64,000 nt of DNA, from contig CM062814.1 of NCBI GenBank assembly GCA_031772625.1, forward strand, positions 360,131,750 to 360,195,749, written 5' to 3'. Made by a program: the position numbers and the translations under genes. Below the pieces are notes generated by a model that did no database searches, had not been told where the DNA came from, and saw nothing but the letters and a program-made list of their open reading frames with translations. Numbering within the stretch: the first letter of the stretch is position 1; each line of letters begins with the position of its first letter. Shown in pieces: positions 11,980 through 21,935 of this stretch. The stretch comes from Pinus tabuliformis. Its lineage: Eukaryota > Streptophyta > Pinopsida > Pinales > Pinaceae.

Positions 11980-12620
11980 GCAAACATATCACATTCGTCC
12001 GGGTTCATCACCTTGTGGGAGCTCAATCGTGTTGGTACAAAAGAAAGATCGAAGTTGGAGACTTTGTATTGACTATCGGGTGCTGAACAAGATCACTTTC
12101 TATCATAGGTACACAATCCCTTGAATTTATGATCTACTGGACCAACTGAAGGGGGAAGAATATTACAACAACATCGATGTGAAATCACGATATCACCAGA
12201 TACCAATTGAGCCTTTCGGTGTGTAGAACACTGCCTTCAAAGCCAAGGAGGGCCTTTTAAAATGGTTGGTTATGCGTTTTGGATTGAAGAATGCTCCTGC
12301 AACCTTCATGAGGCTAATGGATGACATATTGTAGCCATTCACCAACTCATTTGTAGTGGTATACTTGGATGACATCCTGATCTTCAGCCAAGTTGGGAAA
12401 AGCACCTCCACCACATCCAATAGGTTCTATAAACACTGCGGCAACACAATTTATGTGCCAATTTGGAGAAATGCAGCTTTTGCATCACCCAGGTTTAGTA
12501 TCTAGGATACATTATTGAGAAATGGGGGTGCATGCTAATCTAGCCAAGCACCAAGTCATTTGGGATTGCCCATGTCCAACCACTCCGATAGAGCTCTGCA
12601 GCTTTCTAGGTCTTGCCAAC
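11980..12620 (+). mobile_element. Reverse transcriptase of the chromovirus-type element
   Basis: Recognisable blocks in order are SSWRLCIDYR-like sequence (near 12045-12090), a YLDDILIFS polymerase box near 12360-12387, and the thumb-side YIIE block near 12510. These are standard Ty3/gypsy RT landmarks. The sequence is interrupted by several breaks. Confidence 0.82.
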
Positions 12621-12779
12621 TTACTGCACTTTTGTGCTGGGATTTTGTCCTGTCATGTGGCCCTTGAGTCAAGTCACTAAGGGAGGGGTGAAAGCAAAAT
12701 TATTTTGGTTTGAGTCTTAATAGAAGGCATTCATAGAGTCGAAATATTTCCTTTGATCGACACTAGTACTCACATTGCA

Positions 12780-13150
12780 AGACTTGCGAGAACCATTTGA
12801 GGTCAAGACATATGCCTCTGACAATGCTATTGGGGCAGTCCTTAGTCAACATGGGCATCTAATGGCATATCACAGTGAGACACTTTCAGACACAGTCCAT
12901 AAGTATGCCACTTATGACAAAGAGATGTATTCCATTTTGTAGCCCTATTGAAAATGGAAGGATTACATTTTAGGGAAGGAAACAATCATCCACACAAACC
13001 ACCAACCGCTGAAGTTCATACAGACCCAAGGGAAATTGCAAAATGATCGCCATTACATGTGGTTGACATAGCTGCAACAGTTCCATTTCAATATCAAGTA
13101 TAAGAAGGGTAGCACACATAATTTTCCTGATTATCTCAGTCGACCACCAA
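12780..13150 (+). mobile_element. RNase H of the chromovirus-type element
   Basis: Sequence such as FEVKTYASDNAIGAVLSQHG near 12800-12852, and then IHTNHQPLKFIQTQ near 12990-13030, matches the Ty3/gypsy RNase H (D-A-S-x-x-A-x-G-x-V-L-x-Q, and TDHKPL). It is immediately upstream of integrase, as expected. Confidence 0.78.
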
Positions 13151-13419
13151 TCATGGCGTTAACCACTGTGCTCAACTCTTATGGGCACAAGAATTATGAT
13201 GGGCCACTTCTCTACAAAAGCAACCCAAAATTTTGCCACACATACCAAACACTCTTGGAGGGTCATCATGTTCCAGATTCGCACCTCCAAGATGCCCTGT
13301 GATGCAACTTGGGTCACCTTTGTGTTCCTTCAAGTGAGTGTACCAAGATTATTTGGGAAGGACACTATAATCGTGCTACTAGGAATTTCAGGGTCGAGAA
13401 AATGTTGGCAATAATGTAA

Positions 13420-14400
13420 AAGTATTTCTATTAGTTGAATCTTCAATAGGATGTCAGGAAGTACATCAGATCATGCACTACCTCCACCATTGCCAAACTA
13501 ACCATCAAGAAGCAAGGCCTCTATACCCTACTGCCTACCCCTAGTCGACCTTGGGAATCCATCTCCATGGACTACATGTCAGACCTTCTTTCTACTAAGC
13601 ATGGGAATGACTATGTTTTTGTGGTCGTCGATAGCTTCTCGAAGAAGAGCATTATGGCGGCCTGCAAGAAGAATATCACAGCAGAAGCCACTGCTAAACT
13701 CTTCTTTGAACGAGTGTGGGTACACTTTGGGATACCACTATCTATCATCTTAGATCAGGACAATACATTCCTTAGTACACTTTGGTCTAGCCTCTGGTCG
13801 ATGCTGGACACCAAACTTGCTAAGTCCACAACATTCCATCCTCAAATGGATGGCCAGATAGAGGTTTTTAACAGGATGATTGTACACATTCATCTACAAC
13901 TCAAAGCATCCACACACATGGGATGAGAGCCTCCCCTATGTTCAGCAAAACTACAACCAGGTTCTCCATAACTCGACCTGCCACACCCCTTTTCAAGTTG
14001 GCTTGGGATTCCATCCACTATGTCCCATTGATGTGGCTATGCCTTTTGTAGCTACCCATGCATTTTTGGCTCATGTCCAATCCGGAACAGATAAGGAAAA
14101 AAAATTCATTGAGCACATGCAACATATTATCTAGTAGGTCCATGACATTCTAGAGAAATCAAATGCCAAGTACAAGCAGCGACATGATCAACATTGGGTG
14201 CCACATAATTTTCAGGTGGGCGACAAAGTCTGGTTGCATTTGAAAAAGGAACGCCTTACCGGAGCCTATCGGAAATTTATGCCATTGTGATATGGTCCTT
14301 ACACAATTAGCAATGCTATGGGATACAATGCATTTGAGCTCAGCATTCCCCCATTCCTTAGCATACACCTAGTGTTCAATGTGGACCGCCTTCAACCATA
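13420..14400 (+). mobile_element. Integrase of the chromovirus-type element
   Basis: The core domain is the best preserved part. It reads PWESISMDYMSDL near 13552, VFVVVDSFSKKS near 13615, then the catalytic-region stretch to FHPQMDGQIEVFNRMI near 13835-13880. The C-terminal module follows, with QVGDKVWLHLKKERL near 14213-14257 and YGPYTISN near 14292. Order and spacing are those of chromovirus integrases. Confidence 0.85.
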
Positions 14401-14439
14401 CTTTCCGGCATTAATAGACACATCTGACATTGCAGAACA

Positions 14440-14660
14440 AATCACACCCACAGATTCAAATGAAGATTGAATGGAACGAGCTACAAATGATCAAATCTTG
14501 GACACACAAATCATACACACTCACGAGTAGAATATCTAAATGTATCGAATTGTCAAAGCAGGCCAACTCCTTCACTGGTGCAAGTGGCTCACGAGGGACC
14601 AAGTTCAACAAAAGTTTCCTCATCTCATGGAGGAAATCAAAGCAATGGGGAGCATTGCTT
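14440..14660 (+). mobile_element. Chromodomain-like tail of the chromovirus-type integrase
   Basis: After the integrase C-terminus the sequence keeps a pattern ending in a WLTRDQVQQKFPHLMEE-like stretch near 14585-14640. This resembles the degenerate chromodomains of plant chromoviruses (aromatic residues, then W-x-x-x-x-x-h-x-x-x-F-P-x-L). It lies just before the polypurine tract. The assignment rests on a short pattern. Confidence 0.5.
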
Positions 14661-14676
14661 CCTAAGGGGGCAGTAA
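14661..14676 (+). promoter_or_regulatory. Polypurine tract before the 3' LTR
   Basis: CCTAAGGGGGCAGTAA directly precedes the TG that opens the 3' LTR. This is the expected plus-strand priming site. Confidence 0.75.
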
Positions 14677-15296
14677 TGAGCTAGGTGGATATTGGTGACC
14701 ACCTGCCAAGTCCACTTGGACCCCCACCATTGTTTCTTTTAGCTTTTCAGTTTCCTTAATTGTAGCACAATTTACTATTTTTAGTAGTTTTTGGGTCCTG
14801 AACTTCCGGAGTCATTTTAAGGCCATAAATGACATTTTTTGGGTACATTGGGAGCAACATGGGTCGATGGACTGATCTTTCTCTTCCCAAATTTGTAGAT
14901 CTTGGATAGATCTTTCTAACAAAATATTGTGCACGTCAAACGGATATCGTATGCCAAAGTTACGACCTCGGGAAGTTGATGTACCAATTTACCCAAACGA
15001 GGCCCACAACTTGGTGTTTCATCTTCTAGGGTTAGGTTTTTGGATGTTTATGGTTTTCCATTGTTTCTCAGCAATAAATAGGCATTCGAGCCTCATTGTG
15101 ACATAGTTCAGACACATGTAGCTACCACATCTCTTCTCATAGATAAGCTACCATTGCCCTAACTGGTTTATTTCCATTTATATTTGTAGGCATATTTCAG
15201 TATTTTACAGTAATGAAATGAAGTATTATTTCCACTGCATCTTTGTATTTATGGTTATCTCTATAATTTGTTGCGTTCCCATTTAAATTCGGATCA
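14677..15296 (+). repeat. 3' LTR of the chromovirus-type element
   Basis: 620 bp, starting TGAGCTAGG and ending CGGATCA. It aligns along its whole length with 9451-10069 at about 89% identity by eye. It is followed by the target duplication copy AGGCA at 15297-15301. Confidence 0.9.
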
Positions 15297-15940
15297 AGGC
15301 ATCACTAGAGATAATTACCAAAAGAAATGATTTGAGTAGAAGTGCCTTTTCCAATGGAGATGTGGCAGCCTGGAAGGCATATCTTTGTGCAAAAATGCCC
15401 ATATTTCTTAAGAATTTATATTGTTGATTTCCTTTTCTCTCAGCTTATATTATCCTTGAGTGTTAAGTTATTCTTATTTGGTGCAAAGGAGTTGGATTAA
15501 TGCAAGGGTTGAAGTTTGTCGAGTGGCTTTGAAAAGCATATGAAGTTGATTCTTAGCCAAAGACATGAATCAAACCATGTTGAAATTCAAGTGTTTTTGC
15601 TCCATAACAATCCATCATACTCATAGAGTATTATTGATTCTTTGATCCTTTGCCAAAGTGCTCCCAATTATCACCTCTTCTAACATGAAAAATGATGAAT
15701 ATGCTTAAAGAAAAGTAGGTTTTACATACTTAAGGTCTTAATACTTATTTATGTTCCATACTCATGAATATAACAAAGGGAATACCTTGACAAATAGATT
15801 CACTCCAAGATGTCCTCTGCTGCCAATAAAAGTGCCTAGAATAGATCCTTTCACCTCTAGGATGTCCCCTACTGCTAAGAAAAGTGCCTAGAATGGGCCT
15901 TTTCTAATGTAACAAACCTCTATGCTAACTGTCACACACT

Positions 15941-16128
15941 TCCCATGAAATATGTGCAATAAATTCAAAGATTGTCTATAACAAGCTATTACAAACTGGG
16001 TCTATATTGAGGACAATTGGCATTGGCACAAGATCCCTCTCCTGGCCTTTCATACCAGCTAGTTGTAGACAATGTCAACTTAACATGTGGTTTTAGACAA
16101 GCAACATATGTATCTATTATTGTCTAGG
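15941..16128 (+). pseudogene. TAT-like aminotransferase exon, left part
   Basis: This is the end of array unit 4 and, unlike units 1-3, it continues into the next motif. The frame reads ALAQDPSPGLSYQLVVDNV and then LTCGFRQATYVSIIV. It aligns without gaps to the plant tyrosine aminotransferase stretch AIADYLSRDLPYQLSPDDV followed by LTSGCTQAIEVTLSV. These enzymes are PLP-dependent class I/II aminotransferases acting on tyrosine and related 2-oxo acids. The exon is cut at 16128 by the Tat-like element, whose target duplication is CTAGG (16124-16128). Upstream, in-frame stops are present. The exon is non-functional. Confidence 0.75.
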
Positions 16129-17127
16129 TGTTAAGGGAATAAGTCCCTTAGGGCTTTGGGTTAGAACCCTATCAGAGAAGGAGTAATCTACAACAAGAAA
16201 CACACATATAACTCAAGAAACATGCTTAAACAAACTAACTATGTGAGGATGAACATACCTAGATGTCCTTCGTTTGGGTAGTTCCAGCTAGGGTTCAAAC
16301 CATTTGCAACTCCTAATGATCTTCAAACCTGAAAATCAACCAATTCGAATACACATAACAGGATATAGATAAAGAATTTTAGTGAAATATACTTTATATC
16401 ATAAAATTAGATGGTTAGTTATACATCGAAATAGTCACTCATATATAAACCATAACAATGAAATTTAATGCATAAACAAAGTCGATCTGGGAGCAAGACA
16501 ATGTTTCTTTTTATTGCGGAAAACTATAGTAAACATGGAAAGAATTCACTTCAGTCTTCCTCTTTCGGCTCCAAGCAGAACCATCCTCCACGTCCGTCCA
16601 GTCCCAGTCCTCAATAGACTCCTTCCATAACCAATACCATGATATCTCCAACATGTAAAAGAATATCAACACTCAAGGAAACAAGGGTTTCCTAAACTTG
16701 GGTAAGTGCTTGAAGCATGGGGATACTTCAGACTTGATCAGGGGATAATCTCAGTATAGTAATTCTATCATTTCTCTCATCCTTAAGGCCTTCCCATTGA
16801 AGTCTTTTTATACTTCTCCCAAATTAGTTTTTAGTTGGGAAATAGTTGGGAATAGTTGGGCCACAGGAACTAATAGGTAATCAATAGGTAAAACCCGTGT
16901 TCTACGCCCATAATTACGGAAATTTAATTTTTTAAATTGTTTTAACACATATATATTGGTTGGGTGTTGACTAACCTGCATGTACACGCTTTTAACATAG
17001 GGAAAAGTAGCGTACAGGGATTAAAACATTGCTTTTAAAATATTTTTATCAAGTTTGGAAGGAGGGGTTGCCCTAGGACATAAACCAAGCATCACAAATA
17101 CCAAGGGTGATATTTGGAGCTATAACA
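16129..17127 (-). repeat. 3' LTR of the Tat/Ogre-like element
   Basis: 999 bp between TG at 16129 and CA at 17127 (plus-strand view). A minus-strand TATA-like box, TATAAAAAG, lies at 16804-16812. The right LTR lacks a block of about 40 bp that is present here, which explains most of the length difference. Confidence 0.9.
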
Positions 17128-17142
17128 AATGCCCCCTAATAT
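17128..17142 (-). promoter_or_regulatory. Polypurine tract of the Tat/Ogre-like element
   Basis: On the minus strand TTAGGGGGCATTT runs directly into the TG of the LTR. It is the expected plus-strand primer site. Confidence 0.65.
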
Positions 17143-19824
17143 ATGAGGTTAGAAGGGATACATGATGGCTGAAATGTATTAAGTATATGGAAAGGAAACC
17201 TGTCAAAAACTGAGAAGGACTTCACCATATTTTAGCCTGCCAAGCCATCAAAAGGAAGATCATAAAAAAAACAGTTGTCTAAGGTAAGCATACCCATGCT
17301 CAGAAAAGGTAAAGCATGTTTGCATATAAAGTACAAGCAAATCCACTATGTACACAAGTATGAATGTACACAATGGACCATCTGACCGTGATCGAACAAG
17401 TACATGTCTGAATATCACATATAAAAAGGTGATCAATGAAGCTAGAAGATGAAGTTGATCACTAATATCAGAAACTGATCCCAATAGTACCAAATGAACA
17501 TGATGGAATAAGATGATACTACATCGCAACTCAGATTCTAGCATATAAGATGTCATTGTGAAGGACTGCAACATACAAGGTGGAATGGTGTCAATGAGCA
17601 GCAACAGGAGCAACTGACAGGTGAACCAAAGAATGCTAATGCAACCCAAGGTCTTCACCGCCCGCCGTGGTACATTTCTACACAATGGGAATAAATGATG
17701 TGAAGCTGACCATGTGATAAATCATTTGATTACCGATCATTGATGTATATCATTAACAAACGCGAGACCACTCACCGATAATAATAATGATAGTCAAGCT
17801 ACCTAGTACAATCTAACAAGTGTGAATAAATGAGCTGAGGTCAAACACCTGGAAGAATCTATCAATCAAGGGACAATGATGGTTTCCCACTATCGATGGT
17901 GAAGGATGTGCCACTGATGATTACAAACCCCAAGGTACTACCAAATGGACTCTAGATCTTTGCCCCAGAGCAATGAGTCGTAGTCGATAGGAAAAGATCT
18001 GCTAGAAGGAAGGCATTAATGCAACCTTCATCAATCTAGCATGAGTGTAACCCATAGGCCAATAATGTGGAAGGAATTAGATGAAACAATATGTAGTAAC
18101 CCGACTGAATCACGTTTCTGGCATACACAATATGTAGATAGCGCACAATAGGAACCCTCTGAACCAACCAATAATGAAAGCTGACACAGAGGTGAGGTAT
18201 CCACCAATAGGGTCAAATGGAAACCAAGGCACTGCATGAATCCATATGTGTGATAATGAAAGCTAATTTCGAACACAAGGGAAACCACTCAGTCAAACAC
18301 CCATGATACTGATCAATGTTGAGCACAAGGTGACCTATCAAGAATGAAAATAGGGCTAGGGTGCAACTCTAGGCCTACCCTTAGAGCAATATGTCGTTGT
18401 CGATAAGGACACAACCCGCTAGCAAGAAGTCAATGGAGACCTTCTCAAATAGGCATGAGTAAAGGACCAATATAACTGATATGATGACAAATAAGACACT
18501 GACAACTAGGGTTGGCTGACTGAAAAATAGGTCAAGGGACACTGCAGAGAGGCCAACTCAGGCTTACTTCCCTTGAACAAAATCATGACTCAGTGATGAC
18601 TATATGGCAGCATATGATAACTCTATATAAGTTTGTCATATAGTAGGCATGAAATAACTCTCCATATGATTGGAAGAGACAACCAATTGGAGGAGAACTG
18701 AATCAATAACAAGGTTAAGGCGTACCTAAGTCAAACTAAATCCCGCCCAAATGGAGGAGAGAATTTATTTTGAGTGCTTTGTTCAAGGGTGACACAACTA
18801 ACTCTAGCTGCCAATAATATCTGGAAATGTTGTCCCATTCCCGCTCCTTTTTGGAATATATAATTTTTTTTTGTGTTTTTATTCAAGCTGGAAAAAGAAT
18901 AAAAGCTTGCTATAGTACAGTGGAAAGAAAAAGCGTCAGTGAAACAGATGATCTAGTTATTGGGATGGGAACAATCCTATGCTCAATGCAGGGAGGCGAA
19001 GCTGGTCAAGGACACTCAAAGGGATGTTCCTTCCATGTGTCAAAGGGAGTGTCAAGTTGCAGAAGCTAAGGGATTGTAAGTTTGAGTTTGCAGAAGACGT
19101 GGTCAAAAAGTGACTTAAAAACGAGTCCAAGTGAAGTCGGCTCAAGGCCAAAAGGCGATAATGGTCAAAATGCAATGCAGTAGTACAACTCAATACAAAG
19201 GAGCCTCTAGGGTATAAGGCCATAATGAAGCAAAGACGCAAAGAGGAATGAGTCTTCAATGCACACGTCATGGCGGGACTAGAGAGGACTCCCGAGCCTA
19301 CTCAATGAAATAGCATGGGCAACCAATGTCAGTGAGGTGCTAACTACGATGCCCATGTAAAGGATGTCTCTACCATCATGTCATGGTTTAAAAATCGGCG
19401 AGTGAACATGGTTTAATAACTATAACACAATGGGATCGACCCTATGGCAAGTGTATTGACAAATTGAGGCTAGTATTTACTGGCATGATGGGTCAGTAGT
19501 CATGGAACCAATGTGAAATATGTGAAGAAGTGTCCAAAATGTCCTTAAAAAACAACCTATTCCCGACAATCCAAGCTCACAAGTTAAAAGATTCATGAGA
19601 CGAAAAAAATCAGGTTTTGAAAAACTTTGACATTCTCAAAGCTTATAAAATGACTTTTTGACTCACCATTTGTAACATTTGTGTTGAGAGCAAAAGATGT
19701 GGAGAGAAAAGAGCAAGCTTGTCCCCCAAAGAATTGGATTGTTCAAATTGGATCAAAATAATCACGTAACCCCCAATTCAAGCTTGCATTACATTATGAT
19801 TTTTTTAGGAATTTTAATCGAGAT
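17143..19824 (-). other. 3' non-coding region of the Tat/Ogre-like element, with internal repeats
   Basis: About 2.7 kb without convincing coding sequence. A diverged direct repeat is visible. The block around 17955-18045 (agcaatgagtcgtagtcgat ... agcatgagt) recurs around 18388-18470 (agcaatatgtcgttgtcgat ... ggcatgagt), about 430 bp apart. Long 3' regions with sub-repeats are typical of Tat-lineage elements. A 141-residue minus-strand ORF at 17260-17685 has no family motif and is probably chance. Confidence 0.6.
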
Positions 19825-21204
19825 TTGACTGTAGGAATTTATGTTAAAAATTTCAGCATGGCATATACACAGGTTGGATATTATAAACCCATGTACACAC
19901 AGGCCCTACACGTGACTTTGTATGAAAGGGACCTGCATATACGTGGTTTGAAATTTAAAAACAAAAATCTAATCGTTGAAATTAATTTTTCTTTCAGGAT
20001 GACAATCACATGGAGAGAGAGGGAGCATACTACCATTGATAATGAAGTAATGAATGATCAACAGGCCATAGATGCATTGAGGGGATGTGACTTATTGAAA
20101 ATTTTCAAAATTCTAAATATGAAGGCCAACAACCACTTCCTTGAAATGTTAATCTACTATTGGAGTATCGAAGATGATGCATTTATAATTGATCAAATGC
20201 CTTTCAGGATAGAGGTAGAGGATATTTACTTTATCATTGGTCTCTCTCGGAGAGGAGAAGTTTTACATTCAACTAGTTGGACATGAGGTAGTCTTTCAGT
20301 GGAAGACTACGTACATATATACTGTCCTGGGAATCTGGAGAAAATTGGAAGCCGGATTCCAATAAAACATGTGGAGAGCTTGTGCCTGAGGATCTCACTG
20401 TTCACCATAGCTAGGATAAACAGATCAACCTCATTGCACCAAGTGTCATGAGTATCCATGAGCTTGGCCATGGAGTGTCTCACCACTATTTTTGATTGGT
20501 GTACACCTCTTCTTACCAATATGAAGAGCCAATTGTCCTCCATTCAGAAAGGGGAGACCAAAAATTTCAGATATGGGACCATTTTATGCTCCTCCTTCTT
20601 TGAGAAGGTTCGTGGGCTACACCCTAGAGTATCAGTTTCTATCAGTAGCCCACGAGATCCTCAAATGAGTAGGTGGGCCGACCTAATGAAACACCTTGGA
20701 GGCAGGGACGTGCCGAGGACTGATTTTGATGATGATTTCTTCTCCTGGTGGGAGCAAAAAAACATCACAATGGATGACTATCCCTATGCTCGCATGGATT
20801 TCAGAGGAGATCAAGACTTGGTGCTACCACCAAATGCCGCATGGGGAGAGATAGGTAACCATTTTTTAAGTTTTATGAATTTTAAGATTTTTTGTTTTTT
20901 AAATATGAAAAATGAAATTTAGAAATATCTTCGATGGGATTAAAATATTGACATAATGATCACGTTCCAGATGTGGGTCCATTATGAGCAGACAGATTTT
21001 CGTGGCACAAGCATCGCGAAAGAGGAGCTGAAGAGGTGGTTGCTGAGACAGAGAGGGTCTTATATGCAGTCCAAAGAAACTTGGTGGGATTTACTCACCA
21101 GGTACCGATGGTGGCCATCGAAGATCTTCCTGAGGAGATGCAGTGCCACGTGGTACGATTACCACAAGACTAGGTTCGCATTCTTCGGCGTGTGGACAAT
21201 GTAG
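19825..21204 (+). mobile_element. Antisense extra ORF of the Tat/Ogre-like element, plant-mobile-domain-like
   Basis: Coding-looking sequence runs on the plus strand, opposite to gag-pol. A stretch reading FLEMLIYYWSIEDDAFII, then MPFRIEVEDIYFIIGLSRRG, follows the pattern of the plant mobile domain (L-x-x-L-h-x-x-W-x-x-x-x-x-x-F-h...T-h-x-D-V-x-x-h-h-G-L-x-x-x-G). Later parts are rich in Trp and acidic residues (DFDDDFFSWW near 20730). Intron-like signals are present: a pyrimidine tract with CAG ending at 19997 just before ATG at 19999, and a GT...AG interval at 20855-20970. Extra antisense ORFs are known in Tat-lineage elements. The function is unknown and the frames carry a few breaks. Confidence 0.6.
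20855..20970 (+). other. Intron-like interval in the antisense ORF
   Basis: The interval starts GGTAACC-like after ATAG and ends CACGTTCCAG before ATGTGGGTCC. It is much more AT-rich than the flanks, which both look coding. This is a candidate spliced intron of the antisense transcript, by inference only. Confidence 0.5.
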
Positions 21205-21327
21205 TGGTCACCTTCTTAGCCGCTCATCCTAAGCCTGGTCATAGATAGACTGGACATCATTATGGTCATTTAGTCCCGATTTTGTATATTATTTTTGAAA
21301 CACATTATGTACACATGGGTGGTTTTA

Positions 21328-21328
<1 letters not shown>

Positions 21329-21370
<42 letters not shown>
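21329..21370. repeat. (TA)n microsatellite
   Basis: About 20 tandem TA dinucleotides lie between the antisense ORF and the second RNase H of the Tat/Ogre-like element. Confidence 0.97.
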
Positions 21371-21372
<2 letters not shown>

Positions 21373-21379
21373 TCCATGT

Positions 21380-21826
21380 TTTTGATGTTTTTTTATATCT
21401 TGATGAATGAATGATATGCCAATCTAATGCTTGATTAGTGATAGAATCCTCTAATGAATTGTCAGATCGTGGAATGTACAAATAAGTAATAAAAACAAAT
21501 GATCTTTGCAACACCCTCACTCTAAAAAATTGGCGATATAAATATGGATCCTGAACCCGATAAATGTTCTTTAATTGTGACACTACCAGCTGTGAGTCAA
21601 GATACACTACCAATGAATCAATTCCGTAAGAAATAACTTCAGATAGTAAATTAATGATGGTAGTGTATTCGACAATATTATTTGATGCATAACCAATACA
21701 TACTCCCCTTGACACCATCAACTGACCAGTTGGATAATAAATCACCCAAGCTGCGGAAGCGAGGTTCTGAGTGTGCTGACTATCACCGTTGGTGAATCCA
21801 AAATAGTCCAAGTCATCCATCAACAC
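21380..21826 (-). mobile_element. Second, plant-type RNase H of the Tat/Ogre-like element
   Basis: The minus-strand frame contains SAAWVIYYPTGQL, GYASNNIVEYTTIINLLSEV and YLDSQLVVSQLKNIYRVQDP. These align with the additional cellular-type RNase H of Tat elements (AGAGxVLxxPxGxxI, ATNNEAEYEALIxGL, GDSxLVVxQVxGxYxxxD). It lies downstream of integrase, about 110 bp after its end on the minus strand. The usual RNase H fused to RT is also present at 23336-23638, so the element had two. The domain is part of a fossil. Confidence 0.75.
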
Positions 21827-21935
21827 CAGCCAAAGAAGATCAAAAAGGTGTCGATATCACAAAAACTCCCAATATAATATGTACAAAAATAAAAAATGTA
21901 CAAAGAAGCCATTGCTCAATCGTAACCTAAGAAAA

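Larger units (their letters stand above)
9451..15296 (+). mobile_element. Ty3/gypsy chromovirus-type LTR element, complete in outline but broken
   Basis: A 5.8 kb element has both LTRs, a primer-binding site complementary to initiator tRNA-Met, a polypurine tract and a plausible 5-bp target duplication (GGGTA left, AGGCA right). The uninterrupted array units read GGGCA here. Domain order on the plus strand is gag, protease, RT, RNase H, integrase, then a chromodomain-like tail. That is the order of plant chromoviruses; wording such as KTYLWKRHAMYES after the protease suggests the lineage common in conifers. By eye the LTRs differ at about 66 of 619 positions (near 11%). This means tens of millions of years at slow gymnosperm rates or a few million at fast angiosperm rates. 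The reading frames carry many breaks. Confidence 0.9.
6888..16083 (+). repeat. Four-unit tandem array of about 840 bp, carrying aminotransferase exon pieces
   Basis: The landmark AGGTTCTC(C) starts units at 6888, 7751, 8587 and 9429, giving periods of 863, 836 and 842 bp. The fourth unit is split by an LTR element at 9451-15296 and resumes at 15297, ending near 16083. Shared blocks in order are: GCATCAnTAGAGATAATTACC, an exon-like stretch reading SRSAFSIGDVAAWK followed by a GT donor-like site, a Phe/Leu-rich AT-rich middle, a locally doubled block of about 50 bp ('aggatgtcctctgctgcc...'), and an aminotransferase exon piece at the right end. Units differ at many sites, so the array is old. 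Only the last unit continues into the next part of the exon, so it is the original end and the others are partial copies. Confidence 0.85.

Noticed and set aside
17260-17685. A 141-residue minus-strand ORF
   Set aside because: It lies in the 3' non-coding region of the Tat-like element, is Leu/Cys-rich without a motif, and has no partner in the related part of other elements.
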